A DNA stretch of 64,000 bases from Flammeovirgaceae bacterium (GTDB lineage: Bacteria > Bacteroidota > Bacteroidia > Cytophagales > Cyclobacteriaceae). The notes beneath the pieces are model-generated. The model did no database searches. It saw nothing but the letters and a program-made list of their open reading frames with translations, and had not been told where the DNA came from. The translations under genes and the position numbers were made by a program. Location of the stretch: contig JAJTEH010000003.1 in assembly GCA_021298355.1 (NCBI GenBank), positions 1-64,000 on the forward strand, given 5' to 3'. Within the stretch, counting starts at the first letter, position 1. The number at the start of each line of letters is the position of its first letter. Below, in pieces: positions 18,790 to 26,441 of this stretch.

Positions 18790-19008
18790 ATGGAACAGCA
18801 GCAGAAAGAAAATCAGGAGAAGTTAACGTGGAAAAACTTTTTTCAAGTAGGTGAAGTGGGTGGTTATTTCTTCCGAAAGAAAGATCCGAATCGCCCGAGT
18901 AACATCAGTTTAAAAATGATGCATGGTGTGAATAAGATTTCTATACTGATGTTTTTAGCTTGCGTTATCATCATCATCACCAGAATTATTGTTCGCAAGT
19001 ATTTTTAA
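18790..19008 (+). CDS. Small single-pass membrane protein
   Basis: 72 aa starting at the ATG 2 nt after ispG. Polar N-terminal part with NFFQVGEVGGYFFRKKDPNRPSN-like sequence, then one C-terminal membrane helix (about residues 47-66, ISILMFLACVIIIITRIIV) and a short basic end. Similar short proteins occur widely in Bacteroidota without known role. Coupled to the next gene by a 1-nt stop/start overlap. Confidence 0.75.
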   Translation: MEQQQKENQEKLTWKNFFQVGEVGGYFFRKKDPNRPSNISLKMMHGVNKISILMFLACVIIIITRIIVRKYF

Positions 19009-19364
19009 TGGACATTGAATCATTTCGACAGTATTGCATTCAAAAACCAGGAGTAACAGAAGAATTTCCTTTTGATGAAACCGTACTTGTCTTTAAAGTG
19101 ATGGGAAAAATCTTTGCCTTAACCAACATAGAAAATTTTATCAGCATCAATGTAAAAGCAGACCCTGAAAAAGCCATTGAACAACGCGAGCAATACGAGG
19201 CTGTTCAACCAGGCTATCATATGAACAAGAAACATTGGAACACCATCCGAATCGATGGCACTGTTCCAGACAGATTACTCTTACAATGGGTAGACGATTC
19301 GTATCAATTAGTGGTGAAAAGCCTTCCGCAGAAAACCCAAAAACTGTTAATTAAGTTAAATTGA
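19008..19364 (+). CDS. MmcQ/YjbR family protein
   Basis: 118 aa, the full CyaY-like-fold MmcQ/YjbR domain: FRQYCIQKPGVTEEFPF, KVMGKIFALT, then PGYHMNKKHWNTI. Often annotated as DNA-binding, but the biochemical role is uncertain. The ATG overlaps the stop of the small membrane protein gene. Confidence 0.9.
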   Translation: MDIESFRQYCIQKPGVTEEFPFDETVLVFKVMGKIFALTNIENFISINVKADPEKAIEQREQYEAVQPGYHMNKKHWNTIRIDGTVPDRLLLQWVDDSYQLVVKSLPQKTQKLLIKLN

Positions 19365-19399
19365 GCATAATTTGAACGTATAGTATAACGTTTACATCC

Positions 19400-19428
19400 T
19401 TGATTTCTCGTTAATTTCCTTAATTTTG
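19400..19428 (+). promoter_or_regulatory. Promoter before the 19451 lipoprotein gene
   Basis: TTG at 19400-19402, 18-nt spacer, TAATTTTG at 19421-19428. Both boxes match the phylum consensus; start of transcription about 19435, a 16-nt leader. Confidence 0.6.
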
Positions 19429-19450
19429 ACTATTTGAGCGACATGTAGCA

Positions 19451-20263
19451 ATGACTTTACGGCTGGTATATTTGCTTTTAACAACTTGTTGGTTGGCATC
19501 TTGTGCCTACCAACCTGCCGTTTGCCCAGCCTACCAGAGTGCGTTTATTCATGATAAAGACGCATTGCGTAAAAAGTTCAGCTATTTCGAGAATGATTCT
19601 ACGCCAAAAGTTTACGCTGCGAACAAAAATAAATTCTTGATCATTGAGCCTACCACGTACAAAAAGAAAGTATCCTCTTTACAAACAGTACCGCGCAAAA
19701 CGGTAGTAGTACAAGTTCCGGATAGTTTAAAACCCGGTTACGTGCCCGAAGACGAGGCCTTTGCTATGGCCGAGCGCAATGTTTTCGATAGCACAGCAGT
19801 AGTTCGGGTAGATACCGTAGCAACAGCAGAAGATAGTGTTTATCAAATTACAAAAGATAAGGAAATACATGTTCTTAAATACGATAATGCCAAGCGAGCG
19901 TATTATGTTGATACATTAGGTTACAACACCGAACAAGATAATTACATGTGGTATTTACGCCATGTATTAGTATTGCCGGATGCCCGGTTAGCAGCACTTA
20001 ATCCGGAAGGCGATAAGAAAGAAGAAAAAGCAGAAGAGAAGAAAGCGGAACGAAAAGGCATTAAAGGATTTTTCAAAGGATTATTTAAGAAGAAAGAAAA
20101 AGCAGATACAGTAGCTGGCTTTGAAGGAACAACATCAGCCACAATACTTCCGGGTAAAACAAAAAAGACTAAGAAAGAAAAAGTAAAAAAGAAAAAAGAA
20201 ACCAAACCAAAAGTTGAAACTCCTCCAGCGAAAAAAGAAGAGGAAGAAGACGATGGATTTTAA
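19451..20263 (+). CDS. Lipoprotein of unknown function with a lysine-rich C-terminus
   Basis: 270 aa. Lipoprotein signal ending WLASC (lipidation at Cys18). The middle (about 30-180) carries polar, weakly conserved sequence; from about residue 190 the chain is dominated by Lys and Glu with short Gly/Phe breaks (KGFFKGLFKKKEK), probably disordered. No known domain recognised. It ends 1 nt before the stop of the convergent SRAP gene and has its own promoter, so it is probably monocistronic. Confidence 0.7.
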   Translation: MTLRLVYLLLTTCWLASCAYQPAVCPAYQSAFIHDKDALRKKFSYFENDSTPKVYAANKNKFLIIEPTTYKKKVSSLQTVPRKTVVVQVPDSLKPGYVPEDEAFAMAERNVFDSTAVVRVDTVATAEDSVYQITKDKEIHVLKYDNAKRAYYVDTLGYNTEQDNYMWYLRHVLVLPDARLAALNPEGDKKEEKAEEKKAERKGIKGFFKGLFKKKEKADTVAGFEGTTSATILPGKTKKTKKEKVKKKKETKPKVETPPAKKEEEEDDGF

Positions 20264-20264
20264 G

Positions 20265-20960
20265 TTAATCGAATAGTGTTAAGTTTCCTTGTAAATCGGC
20301 CGGTGGTGCCGGAAAAATAAACGAAGCTAAATTTTTTTCACTTGCCCACACTGTTGGCGCCACACTGTAATACGTAAGATTACTCAATTTACTTTCTTGT
20401 AAAATTTTTAAAACATCTTCAACCGAAGTTGATGGATTGAGCCAGACTTGTTCAAACTCTGGTGAAAGTATTACAGGAAAGCGATCGGTATGAGTAGTAT
20501 ATTCAGCAGGAGCAAGGTTGGTTATCATCATAAATGTATGATGACGGTTGCCTTCGTTATCATCAAACTCTTCCCAAATTCCTGGAATGCCAAAAACACT
20601 TTTATCCGCTAATGTCCATCGATAGGGGATAATTGTTTTCTTGCCGGTTTTCTTCCAGATATAAATGCCATCTGCAGGAATTAAACAACGGTGCGAACGT
20701 ATAGCCCTCAGTTGGGTAGGTCGGTCGTTAAGCGTTTCTAATTTTAAGTTGATGATTTTTTCTGACACAACTTTATTCTTTGCCCAACCGGGGGGCAAGC
20801 CCCAATAGAAATACGACAAACCTTCGGAGCCACTTAAAATGATGGGCAATAAATTGGAAGGCGCAGCATTATATTGCGCTTCGTAACCGGTGGTTACATC
20901 AACTTTAAATCGCTGTTGCAATTGTTCTGAAGTACACGTAAGGGTATATCGGTCGATCAT
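20265..20960 (-). CDS. SRAP (YedK/HMCES) family protein with substituted catalytic residues
   Basis: 231 aa with the SRAP fold markers (RYTL at the N-terminus, LPPGWAK, RCLIPADG, WKKTG, FPVILSPE, YYSVAPTVW). Active SRAP proteins begin Met-Cys-Gly-Arg and crosslink abasic sites through Cys2. Here residue 2 is Ile and residue 3 Asp; the glutamate of the FEW motif is Ile101, the catalytic Arg is Lys73, and the His position before DRxP reads Thr158 with a His at 157. Asn71 is retained. So it is probably a DNA-binding or structural pseudoenzyme. Last gene of a four-gene minus-strand run. Confidence 0.85.
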   Translation of the reverse strand: MIDRYTLTCTSEQLQQRFKVDVTTGYEAQYNAAPSNLLPIILSGSEGLSYFYWGLPPGWAKNKVVSEKIINLKLETLNDRPTQLRAIRSHRCLIPADGIYIWKKTGKKTIIPYRWTLADKSVFGIPGIWEEFDDNEGNRHHTFMMITNLAPAEYTTHTDRFPVILSPEFEQVWLNPSTSVEDVLKILQESKLSNLTYYSVAPTVWASEKNLASFIFPAPPADLQGNLTLFD

Positions 20961-20962
20961 GC

Positions 20963-21907
20963 TTAGTTCATATAAAAGTGCAAAGCTTTTTCCTCACTCC
21001 AAAACAAACCTTTAGCATTAAATTGAGTAAACCCAACATGCCCGCCTTGTTTAGGAATTATCAATTGAACATAGGGATGATTTTTTAACAAATCGATAGG
21101 ATAACAAGCTTCGCTTAAAAAAGAATCATTTGCTGCATTTACGATCCAAGTCGGTATGGTAATATTTTTTACAAAATACAATGAGCTACACGATTCGTAG
21201 TAATCTATGGCGTCTTTATATCCGTGTAGTTTTGAAGTGTATTCGTTATCGAAATCTTGTAAAGTTTTAATGGAAGCGAGGGGTTTTAAATCGATATCGT
21301 TTCTTATTTTTCCTTTTTCTTCTACTTTGGCTTTTAAGCTGCGTAAGAATTTTAATACATATAAATAATTGGATTTACTTGCCAGACTTGCACATGAAGA
21401 TGCTAAATGCAAGGGAACTGAAAACACGATTGCCTTTTTAATTTCAGAAGGACGACTTGATTCGCCTAAGTATTTTAGAGTGAGATTTCCACCTAAGCTA
21501 AAACCAACCAATGTAATTTTTTTATATCCTTTCTGAATGGCATGGTTAACCACAACATCTAAATCATCTGTAGCTCCGCTGTGGTAAAATCTTTTTTGTT
21601 TATTCATTTCGCCACTGCACCCTCGGTAGTTCCACGCTAAAACATCTTTACCTATTTGATAAAAAGCCCGAGCCATGCCTTTTATATAGGGTCTGTCGGC
21701 ACTTCCCTCTAAGCCATGAGAAATAATAATGAGTTCTTCGCTTGCTTGTGTGAGCCAATCTAGATCGAGAAAATCATCATCAGGTGTGGTAATTCTTTCT
21801 CGCGAATACGGTACAGGTAAAATTACATTTCTGAAAAGTGCCGGAACAATCGTTTCTATATGATGATGAAAATAAAATAACGGTCTTTTATAGGTTTGAT
21901 CCATCAT
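20963..21907 (-). CDS. YheT-type alpha/beta hydrolase
   Basis: 314 aa. Nucleophile elbow GFSLGGN, acid in NAANDSFLS and His in GGHVGFTQ form the expected triad; YRGCSGE is the family oxyanion-side motif. Relatives are esterases of unclear physiological substrate (YheT/ABHD1-3 group). Sits 1 nt from the gene upstream and 2 nt from the gene downstream. Confidence 0.9.
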   Translation of the reverse strand: MMDQTYKRPLFYFHHHIETIVPALFRNVILPVPYSRERITTPDDDFLDLDWLTQASEELIIISHGLEGSADRPYIKGMARAFYQIGKDVLAWNYRGCSGEMNKQKRFYHSGATDDLDVVVNHAIQKGYKKITLVGFSLGGNLTLKYLGESSRPSEIKKAIVFSVPLHLASSCASLASKSNYLYVLKFLRSLKAKVEEKGKIRNDIDLKPLASIKTLQDFDNEYTSKLHGYKDAIDYYESCSSLYFVKNITIPTWIVNAANDSFLSEACYPIDLLKNHPYVQLIIPKQGGHVGFTQFNAKGLFWSEEKALHFYMN

Positions 21908-21908
21908 C

Positions 21909-22442
21909 TTACCAGCCCTTCAATTTTTTAAGCTCAGTGATATGGGCCAGGTGATGGTTGCTGTGCCAGGCATACATAGCAGTAAGTTGATTTAGCCTTA
22001 CATCTTTGCCGGATTGTGGATGATGAAAAGTTTTTTCAAAATCAGCATCTGATAAATTTTTTAATAACACCACCCATTTCGCATGTAAGGCTTTTATGAG
22101 TTGAATAGATAAATGCGCATCAGCAGTTGTTTCGGGTGTTGTAGCCCACAACTTTTCGGAATAAGCTTTAATAGTAGGATGCTCTTCTGTTATACTCCAT
22201 TTCACGCGTATGTAGGCGTGCATGTGGCTGTCGGCCATGTGATGAACAACCTGTTTAACTGTCCAACCTCCATCTCTATAGGGCGTATCGAATTGGCTTT
22301 CGGAAAAAAGTTTAACAGCATCTATCAATCTTTCTGGCAAAGTTTCGATTTCTGCAATAGCAAGTTGAATGTCTTGCTTTGTATAAGTAGCCAAAGCTTG
22401 AAATTTACCAATCGGATATTGGAGTTTTTCGAGGGGAGTCAT
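21909..22442 (-). CDS. DinB/YfiT family (BstA-like) protein
   Basis: 177 aa four-helix bundle. It starts LEKLQYPIGKF and carries the metal-ligand His in VVHHMADSHMH and the C-terminal WHSNHHLAHI, the three-His site of the YfiT/BstA group. Bacillus BstA is a bacillithiol S-transferase, so a thiol transferase role is plausible but depends on the thiol this organism makes. Operonic with TerC and YheT. Confidence 0.88.
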   Translation of the reverse strand: MTPLEKLQYPIGKFQALATYTKQDIQLAIAEIETLPERLIDAVKLFSESQFDTPYRDGGWTVKQVVHHMADSHMHAYIRVKWSITEEHPTIKAYSEKLWATTPETTADAHLSIQLIKALHAKWVVLLKNLSDADFEKTFHHPQSGKDVRLNQLTAMYAWHSNHHLAHITELKKLKGW

Positions 22443-22443
22443 A

Positions 22444-23238
22444 TCAGGTTTTGGCTGCTTTTTTGGCTTTCAATTTTTGCTCTCGTTTGCCTCTCACTCT
22501 TATGTTGAACATTTCGATGAGCAAGGAGAAAACAACTGCGAAGTAGATGTATCCTTTAGGGATTTCATATTCTAATCCTTCGAGGAAAAGCATAAAGCCA
22601 ATCAGGATTAAAAAGCCTAGAGCCAATACTTCTAAGGAAGGATGTTTGTGAATATAGTCTGAAATCCTTCCGGAGAAAATCATCATGATACCAATCGAAA
22701 TAACAACAGCAATTACCATGATGATAATCTGATCTGTTAATCCAACAGCAGTTAAAATCGAATCGAAAGAGAAAATGATATCTAATAAAATAATCTGAAA
22801 AATAACGTTGGCTACATTTTTAGATGCTTTAGATTGAACCTCACCTTCTTCATCATCGCCTTCAACTTCGTGGTTCATTTCTCTTGTACTTTTTGCAATT
22901 AAGAATAAACCACCAAACATCAGAATTAAATCTCTGCCCGAGAAAGGATGATCGTGCCCTATCCACGTGTTAGTTAGCGATTCACCTATAACATCAGAAA
23001 CCATAAAAAGTGGCTGAGTAAACTTCATCACCCATGTAATGGTTAGTAACAGAAGAATACGCACCAACATGGCAAGCATTAAACCCATATTCCGGGTTTT
23101 CGCTCTGTATTCGATGGGTAGCTTGTTTGAAACAATTGAGATGAAAATGATATTATCTATGCCCAACACTACTTCAAAGAAAGTTAGTGTTAATAGTGCC
23201 ATCCAGGCTTCGGCTGTCAGGAAAATCTCAAGATTCAT
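22444..23238 (-). CDS. TerC family integral membrane protein
   Basis: 264 aa with about seven membrane helices. Acidic intramembrane motifs FFEVVLGIDNIIFISI and DIIFSFDSILTAVG are the family signature. TerC proteins are linked to metal (manganese, calcium) efflux and to metallation of exported enzymes. First gene of the run TerC, BstA-like, YheT, SRAP with 1-2 nt gaps. Confidence 0.92.
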   Translation of the reverse strand: MNLEIFLTAEAWMALLTLTFFEVVLGIDNIIFISIVSNKLPIEYRAKTRNMGLMLAMLVRILLLLTITWVMKFTQPLFMVSDVIGESLTNTWIGHDHPFSGRDLILMFGGLFLIAKSTREMNHEVEGDDEEGEVQSKASKNVANVIFQIILLDIIFSFDSILTAVGLTDQIIIMVIAVVISIGIMMIFSGRISDYIHKHPSLEVLALGFLILIGFMLFLEGLEYEIPKGYIYFAVVFSLLIEMFNIRVRGKREQKLKAKKAAKT

Positions 23239-23293
23239 AATGGTAAGGACAGGGGTGAGGGTGGTTTAAACTACTAAATTAGGATTTGTATGC

Positions 23294-24370
23294 CTAAGCA
23301 CCAACGGGGTCGTCAAGAAAATCGATATCAACATTAAGCGGATAACGCATTAAATATTGTAAAGCTTGTTTAACGGTTAATTTCTCAAATAAAACGCGGT
23401 ATAAAGCATTGGTTATGGGTGCTTTTACTTTGTAAAAATCTGCGCATTTTTTTGCTGTTCTAACGGTATTAATGCCTTCTGCTACTTCCGTTGTGGCTGC
23501 TAAAATCTCCGAAAGGGTTTTACCTTGTGCCAATTGGTAGCCAACTTGGTAATTTCTACTTAACGAACTATTGCAGGTAGTTACTAAATCTCCAACACCG
23601 GCAACTCCCAAAAAAGCTTTTGTATTGCCACCCAAAGCTCTTCCAACATAAATCATTTCTACCACGCCACGGCTAATCAATAGTCCTTTTGCATTATCGC
23701 CATAGCCTAAACCACTAAGTGCACCGGCTGCAATGGCAATAACATTTTTTAATACGCCTGCTAATTCTACGCCAGTTAAATCATTATTACCATACACCTG
23801 AAAATAATCGTTGCGCAATAGTTTGGTGCCAATATCAATTACTTCGTTAAACGGGCTGGCTATTACTGTGGCTGCCGGATGTTGCGCCATTAATTCTTTA
23901 GAAAGGTTAGGTCCGGCCAAACAACCCACTCTTACAACGCTGGTTTCTTCGCGAATTACTTCGCTCATGGTTTTTACTTGCTTGCGATTAAGTTTTGGAG
24001 TTTCTTCTATCGTTGCTCCTTTGGGTAACTGAATATCTAATCCTTTTGTACCATGTATTAAAACATGATAGGGGTGGAGGTAAGGAGATAGCTGTTTAAT
24101 AACAGACCTGAAATACGCTGATGGAATAATGGGAAAAATGACATCGCATTCTCTGGCAATTATTGCCAAGTCACTCTCAGCTTTTATGTTTTCGTGCAAA
24201 ACCAAACCTTTGTTTTGGTGTGTTGCATTTATTTTTTGCGCACTCTCTTCGCTTCGTGTATATAACAATACCCGCCTGTTTTGCGCAATTAAATTGGCAA
24301 TAGCAGTTCCAAAATTTCCGGAACCTACAACGGCAACCGGCTTATCAGCCAATGAATTGGTCGAGTTCAT
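23294..24370 (-). CDS. gpsA: NAD(P)H-dependent glycerol-3-phosphate dehydrogenase
   Basis: 358 aa. Reduces dihydroxyacetone phosphate to sn-glycerol 3-phosphate for phospholipid synthesis. Dinucleotide motif VAVVGSGNFGTAIANLIAQN; catalytic Lys in GVLKNVIAIAAG; substrate motif CNSSLSRNYQVG. The start lies 26 nt inside the end of the PlsB-like acyltransferase gene, so the enzyme that makes G3P and one that probably acylates it are translationally coupled. Confidence 0.96.
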   Translation of the reverse strand: MNSTNSLADKPVAVVGSGNFGTAIANLIAQNRRVLLYTRSEESAQKINATHQNKGLVLHENIKAESDLAIIARECDVIFPIIPSAYFRSVIKQLSPYLHPYHVLIHGTKGLDIQLPKGATIEETPKLNRKQVKTMSEVIREETSVVRVGCLAGPNLSKELMAQHPAATVIASPFNEVIDIGTKLLRNDYFQVYGNNDLTGVELAGVLKNVIAIAAGALSGLGYGDNAKGLLISRGVVEMIYVGRALGGNTKAFLGVAGVGDLVTTCNSSLSRNYQVGYQLAQGKTLSEILAATTEVAEGINTVRTAKKCADFYKVKAPITNALYRVLFEKLTVKQALQYLMRYPLNVDIDFLDDPVGA

Positions 24371-26042
24371 AGCCTACCAGCCTGTTGTGATAATAATACA
24401 ATAAGTTTAAATCTTGTGTGATGATGTTGCCATCGCGGTTGCGTAAAAGTGGCCGTTTCAAATGAAAAATACCCACGTTATACAAGCCGCGTTTGATAAC
24501 TTCATCGATATCGCCTTTTAAATGTGAGGCAATGTTTAATTTATTATCCACCTTCATGCGGTAAATTTGTTTGCGCACTTTTTTACACGTTTCACGAAAC
24601 TCTTCATAAGGCAACTGCAATTCTTCTTCCGGTAAGCGCAGCAAACCAAACAAATCTAATTTAGGGTGTTTCTTCAGCCACATATTAAAAGCAACATACG
24701 CCACTAAATGGCTGGCAAAAACGCGATTAATGCGGTGGTATTCTTTTACAATTTTTTGACTAAGCATGCGGGTGTACTCATCTTCTCGTTGTTTATCCGC
24801 AGTTAGTGCACCGTTCGAAACAAAATAATCACGTGTATCGATTACACGACCGTGCTCATCTATACTGTTCCCATCTTCATCTACATAGTTACCCATGATG
24901 TCGAGCCCGCGCCCGATTGACACTGAAATACTAGAACCTTTCGTAAAGAATTTGAATAAAAACTGAATTAGCTGCCACGAGCCGTAACGGTCTTGCTCGG
25001 GCATATATTTATCTTGTCCTTTGGATGAGAGATATTCTTCCACTAAATCGGGTGCTTCTAATACGAAGTGATAGTTTAGCGTAACGGGAACAATAAAAAT
25101 TTTGCCTGCTGTTTCTCCCGGTTTCTCCTGCATATAGAGGTTGCGTTGCGCTTCAATAGTAGAACCTAACAAACCGAGTTTCAATTGCTTTTCAATCATG
25201 CCTGATCGGGATCGTGTGCCACCCGGGAAAAATAAACTGTGAGCTCCTTTTTCTAAGGCAATTGTAGAATACAACTTTAGTGTTTCGAGGTAAGGCGTAT
25301 TCTTTTTTCTTCTGTCTACTTTATAGGCACCTAAGCTGTTCATAAAGTAGGCAAATATTTTAAGGTTGAAGAGATTAAGCCCTGCGCCATAAATAAAGGC
25401 AGGTAAACCAAGAGAATGAATCACCCATCCAATTAAAATAGAATCAAGGTTTGAAAAATGAGTAGGAACCATAACAACAGTTCCTTTTCTCGCTAATTTT
25501 CTTAACAGTTTAACCTTACCAACAATGTGAATTTTATCTCTTAGTGTATATTGGTTTCGCCAGAAAGCACCGAATTTTTTTACTCGCGCTCCATTTAATA
25601 ATCGTGCAAACCAAAACTTTACAATTTCACGGGTTAACCTGTACTGACTGGGTTTAAAATTACCCGCAATTTCATCCGCATATCTGGATACAATTCTTTT
25701 TAAAATAAAATCAGCAACCGGTTCTTGTTCCTCTGGTGTTTTGGTGGCAATGTTGTTTAGGTCTTCTTTTACTTTTGCCCAAAATTTCGGTTCGTCCTCG
25801 GGGTCTACGCGCCACCGGTTGCGTTTCATGCGTTGTTGTTCGCGATAAACAGTAGCCTCTAATTCATCAACCAATTGTTTTGGCGTGGGCCGTAAACTTT
25901 TAATTCTTTCGTAAGCCCGCTGTGCAACTTCTTCTATAAATTCTTTTCTGTTTTTGCTTAGTTTATAAACGGGCCAATCGGGAATTGCCTCCAGAATGGG
26001 TTTGTATTTTTTATTCTTATTCTTTTTTTCAACTATTTCCAT
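24345..26042 (-). CDS. PlsB-like glycerol-3-phosphate acyltransferase
   Basis: 565 aa. The acyltransferase blocks are present in order: block I THFSNLDS (HxxxxD), block II AGLNLFNLKIFAYFMNSLGA with KVDRR, block III FFPGGTRSRSG, block IV IVPVTLNY. These match the membrane G3P acyltransferase (PlsB/GPAT) group, which transfers acyl chains to the sn-1 position of glycerol 3-phosphate; it is shorter than E. coli PlsB (about 800 aa). Overlap with gpsA supports the assignment. Start: ATG 26042; a TTG at 26081, 1 nt after the previous stop, is an alternative. Confidence 0.85.
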   Translation of the reverse strand: MEIVEKKNKNKKYKPILEAIPDWPVYKLSKNRKEFIEEVAQRAYERIKSLRPTPKQLVDELEATVYREQQRMKRNRWRVDPEDEPKFWAKVKEDLNNIATKTPEEQEPVADFILKRIVSRYADEIAGNFKPSQYRLTREIVKFWFARLLNGARVKKFGAFWRNQYTLRDKIHIVGKVKLLRKLARKGTVVMVPTHFSNLDSILIGWVIHSLGLPAFIYGAGLNLFNLKIFAYFMNSLGAYKVDRRKKNTPYLETLKLYSTIALEKGAHSLFFPGGTRSRSGMIEKQLKLGLLGSTIEAQRNLYMQEKPGETAGKIFIVPVTLNYHFVLEAPDLVEEYLSSKGQDKYMPEQDRYGSWQLIQFLFKFFTKGSSISVSIGRGLDIMGNYVDEDGNSIDEHGRVIDTRDYFVSNGALTADKQREDEYTRMLSQKIVKEYHRINRVFASHLVAYVAFNMWLKKHPKLDLFGLLRLPEEELQLPYEEFRETCKKVRKQIYRMKVDNKLNIASHLKGDIDEVIKRGLYNVGIFHLKRPLLRNRDGNIITQDLNLLYYYHNRLVGYELDQFIG

Positions 26043-26082
26043 GGACTGGGATTGGGTGCGCAAATTAGCATATTTCGGCAAT

Positions 26083-26328
26083 TCAGGGTGCTAATCGGCT
26101 CAAAGCCATATGTTGTTGTTCTTCCATCTTCAAAAATTGCTCGCTTACAAAGGCTAAAAAGGGTTCATCGAGCATCGAAAGTAAGTCGTTTTCAGAAGAA
26201 ATGTCGAACTGATCTACTTTGTAGGTTTGTTCTAGGCGTCCGTTCTCAAATTTGATGATGTAGCGATTATTCCACGCAAAAAGCGTGATTTTAAAGGATG
26301 GGTTCGAGATTTCTTTAATTACTCTCAT
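26083..26328 (-). CDS. Small conserved hypothetical protein
   Basis: 81 aa, MRVIKEISNPSFKITLFAWN at the N-terminus, no signal peptide or membrane helix. The beta-strand pattern followed by an acidic helical half suggests a small alpha/beta fold. No domain recognised. It precedes the PlsB-like gene by 40 nt and probably heads that operon. Confidence 0.65.
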   Translation of the reverse strand: MRVIKEISNPSFKITLFAWNNRYIIKFENGRLEQTYKVDQFDISSENDLLSMLDEPFLAFVSEQFLKMEEQQHMALSRLAP

Positions 26329-26410
26329 GAGGTGGGATGAATAAAGTTTGGTAAATCAAAATAAAACAAAAATTAAGGTAAGTAAACAATGAAACCCTAC
26401 CCATACGTTG

Positions 26411-26418
26411 TATGTTTG
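26411..26418 (+). promoter_or_regulatory. Possible -7 box before the T9SS cargo gene
   Basis: TATGTTTG fits TAnnTTTG. It overlaps an in-frame ATG at 26412, which argues that the real start is the ATG at 26442, about 18 nt after the predicted transcription start. No -33 TTG at the right distance. Confidence 0.4.
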
Positions 26419-26441
26419 TTATCTTAGCTAAAATTTATTTC

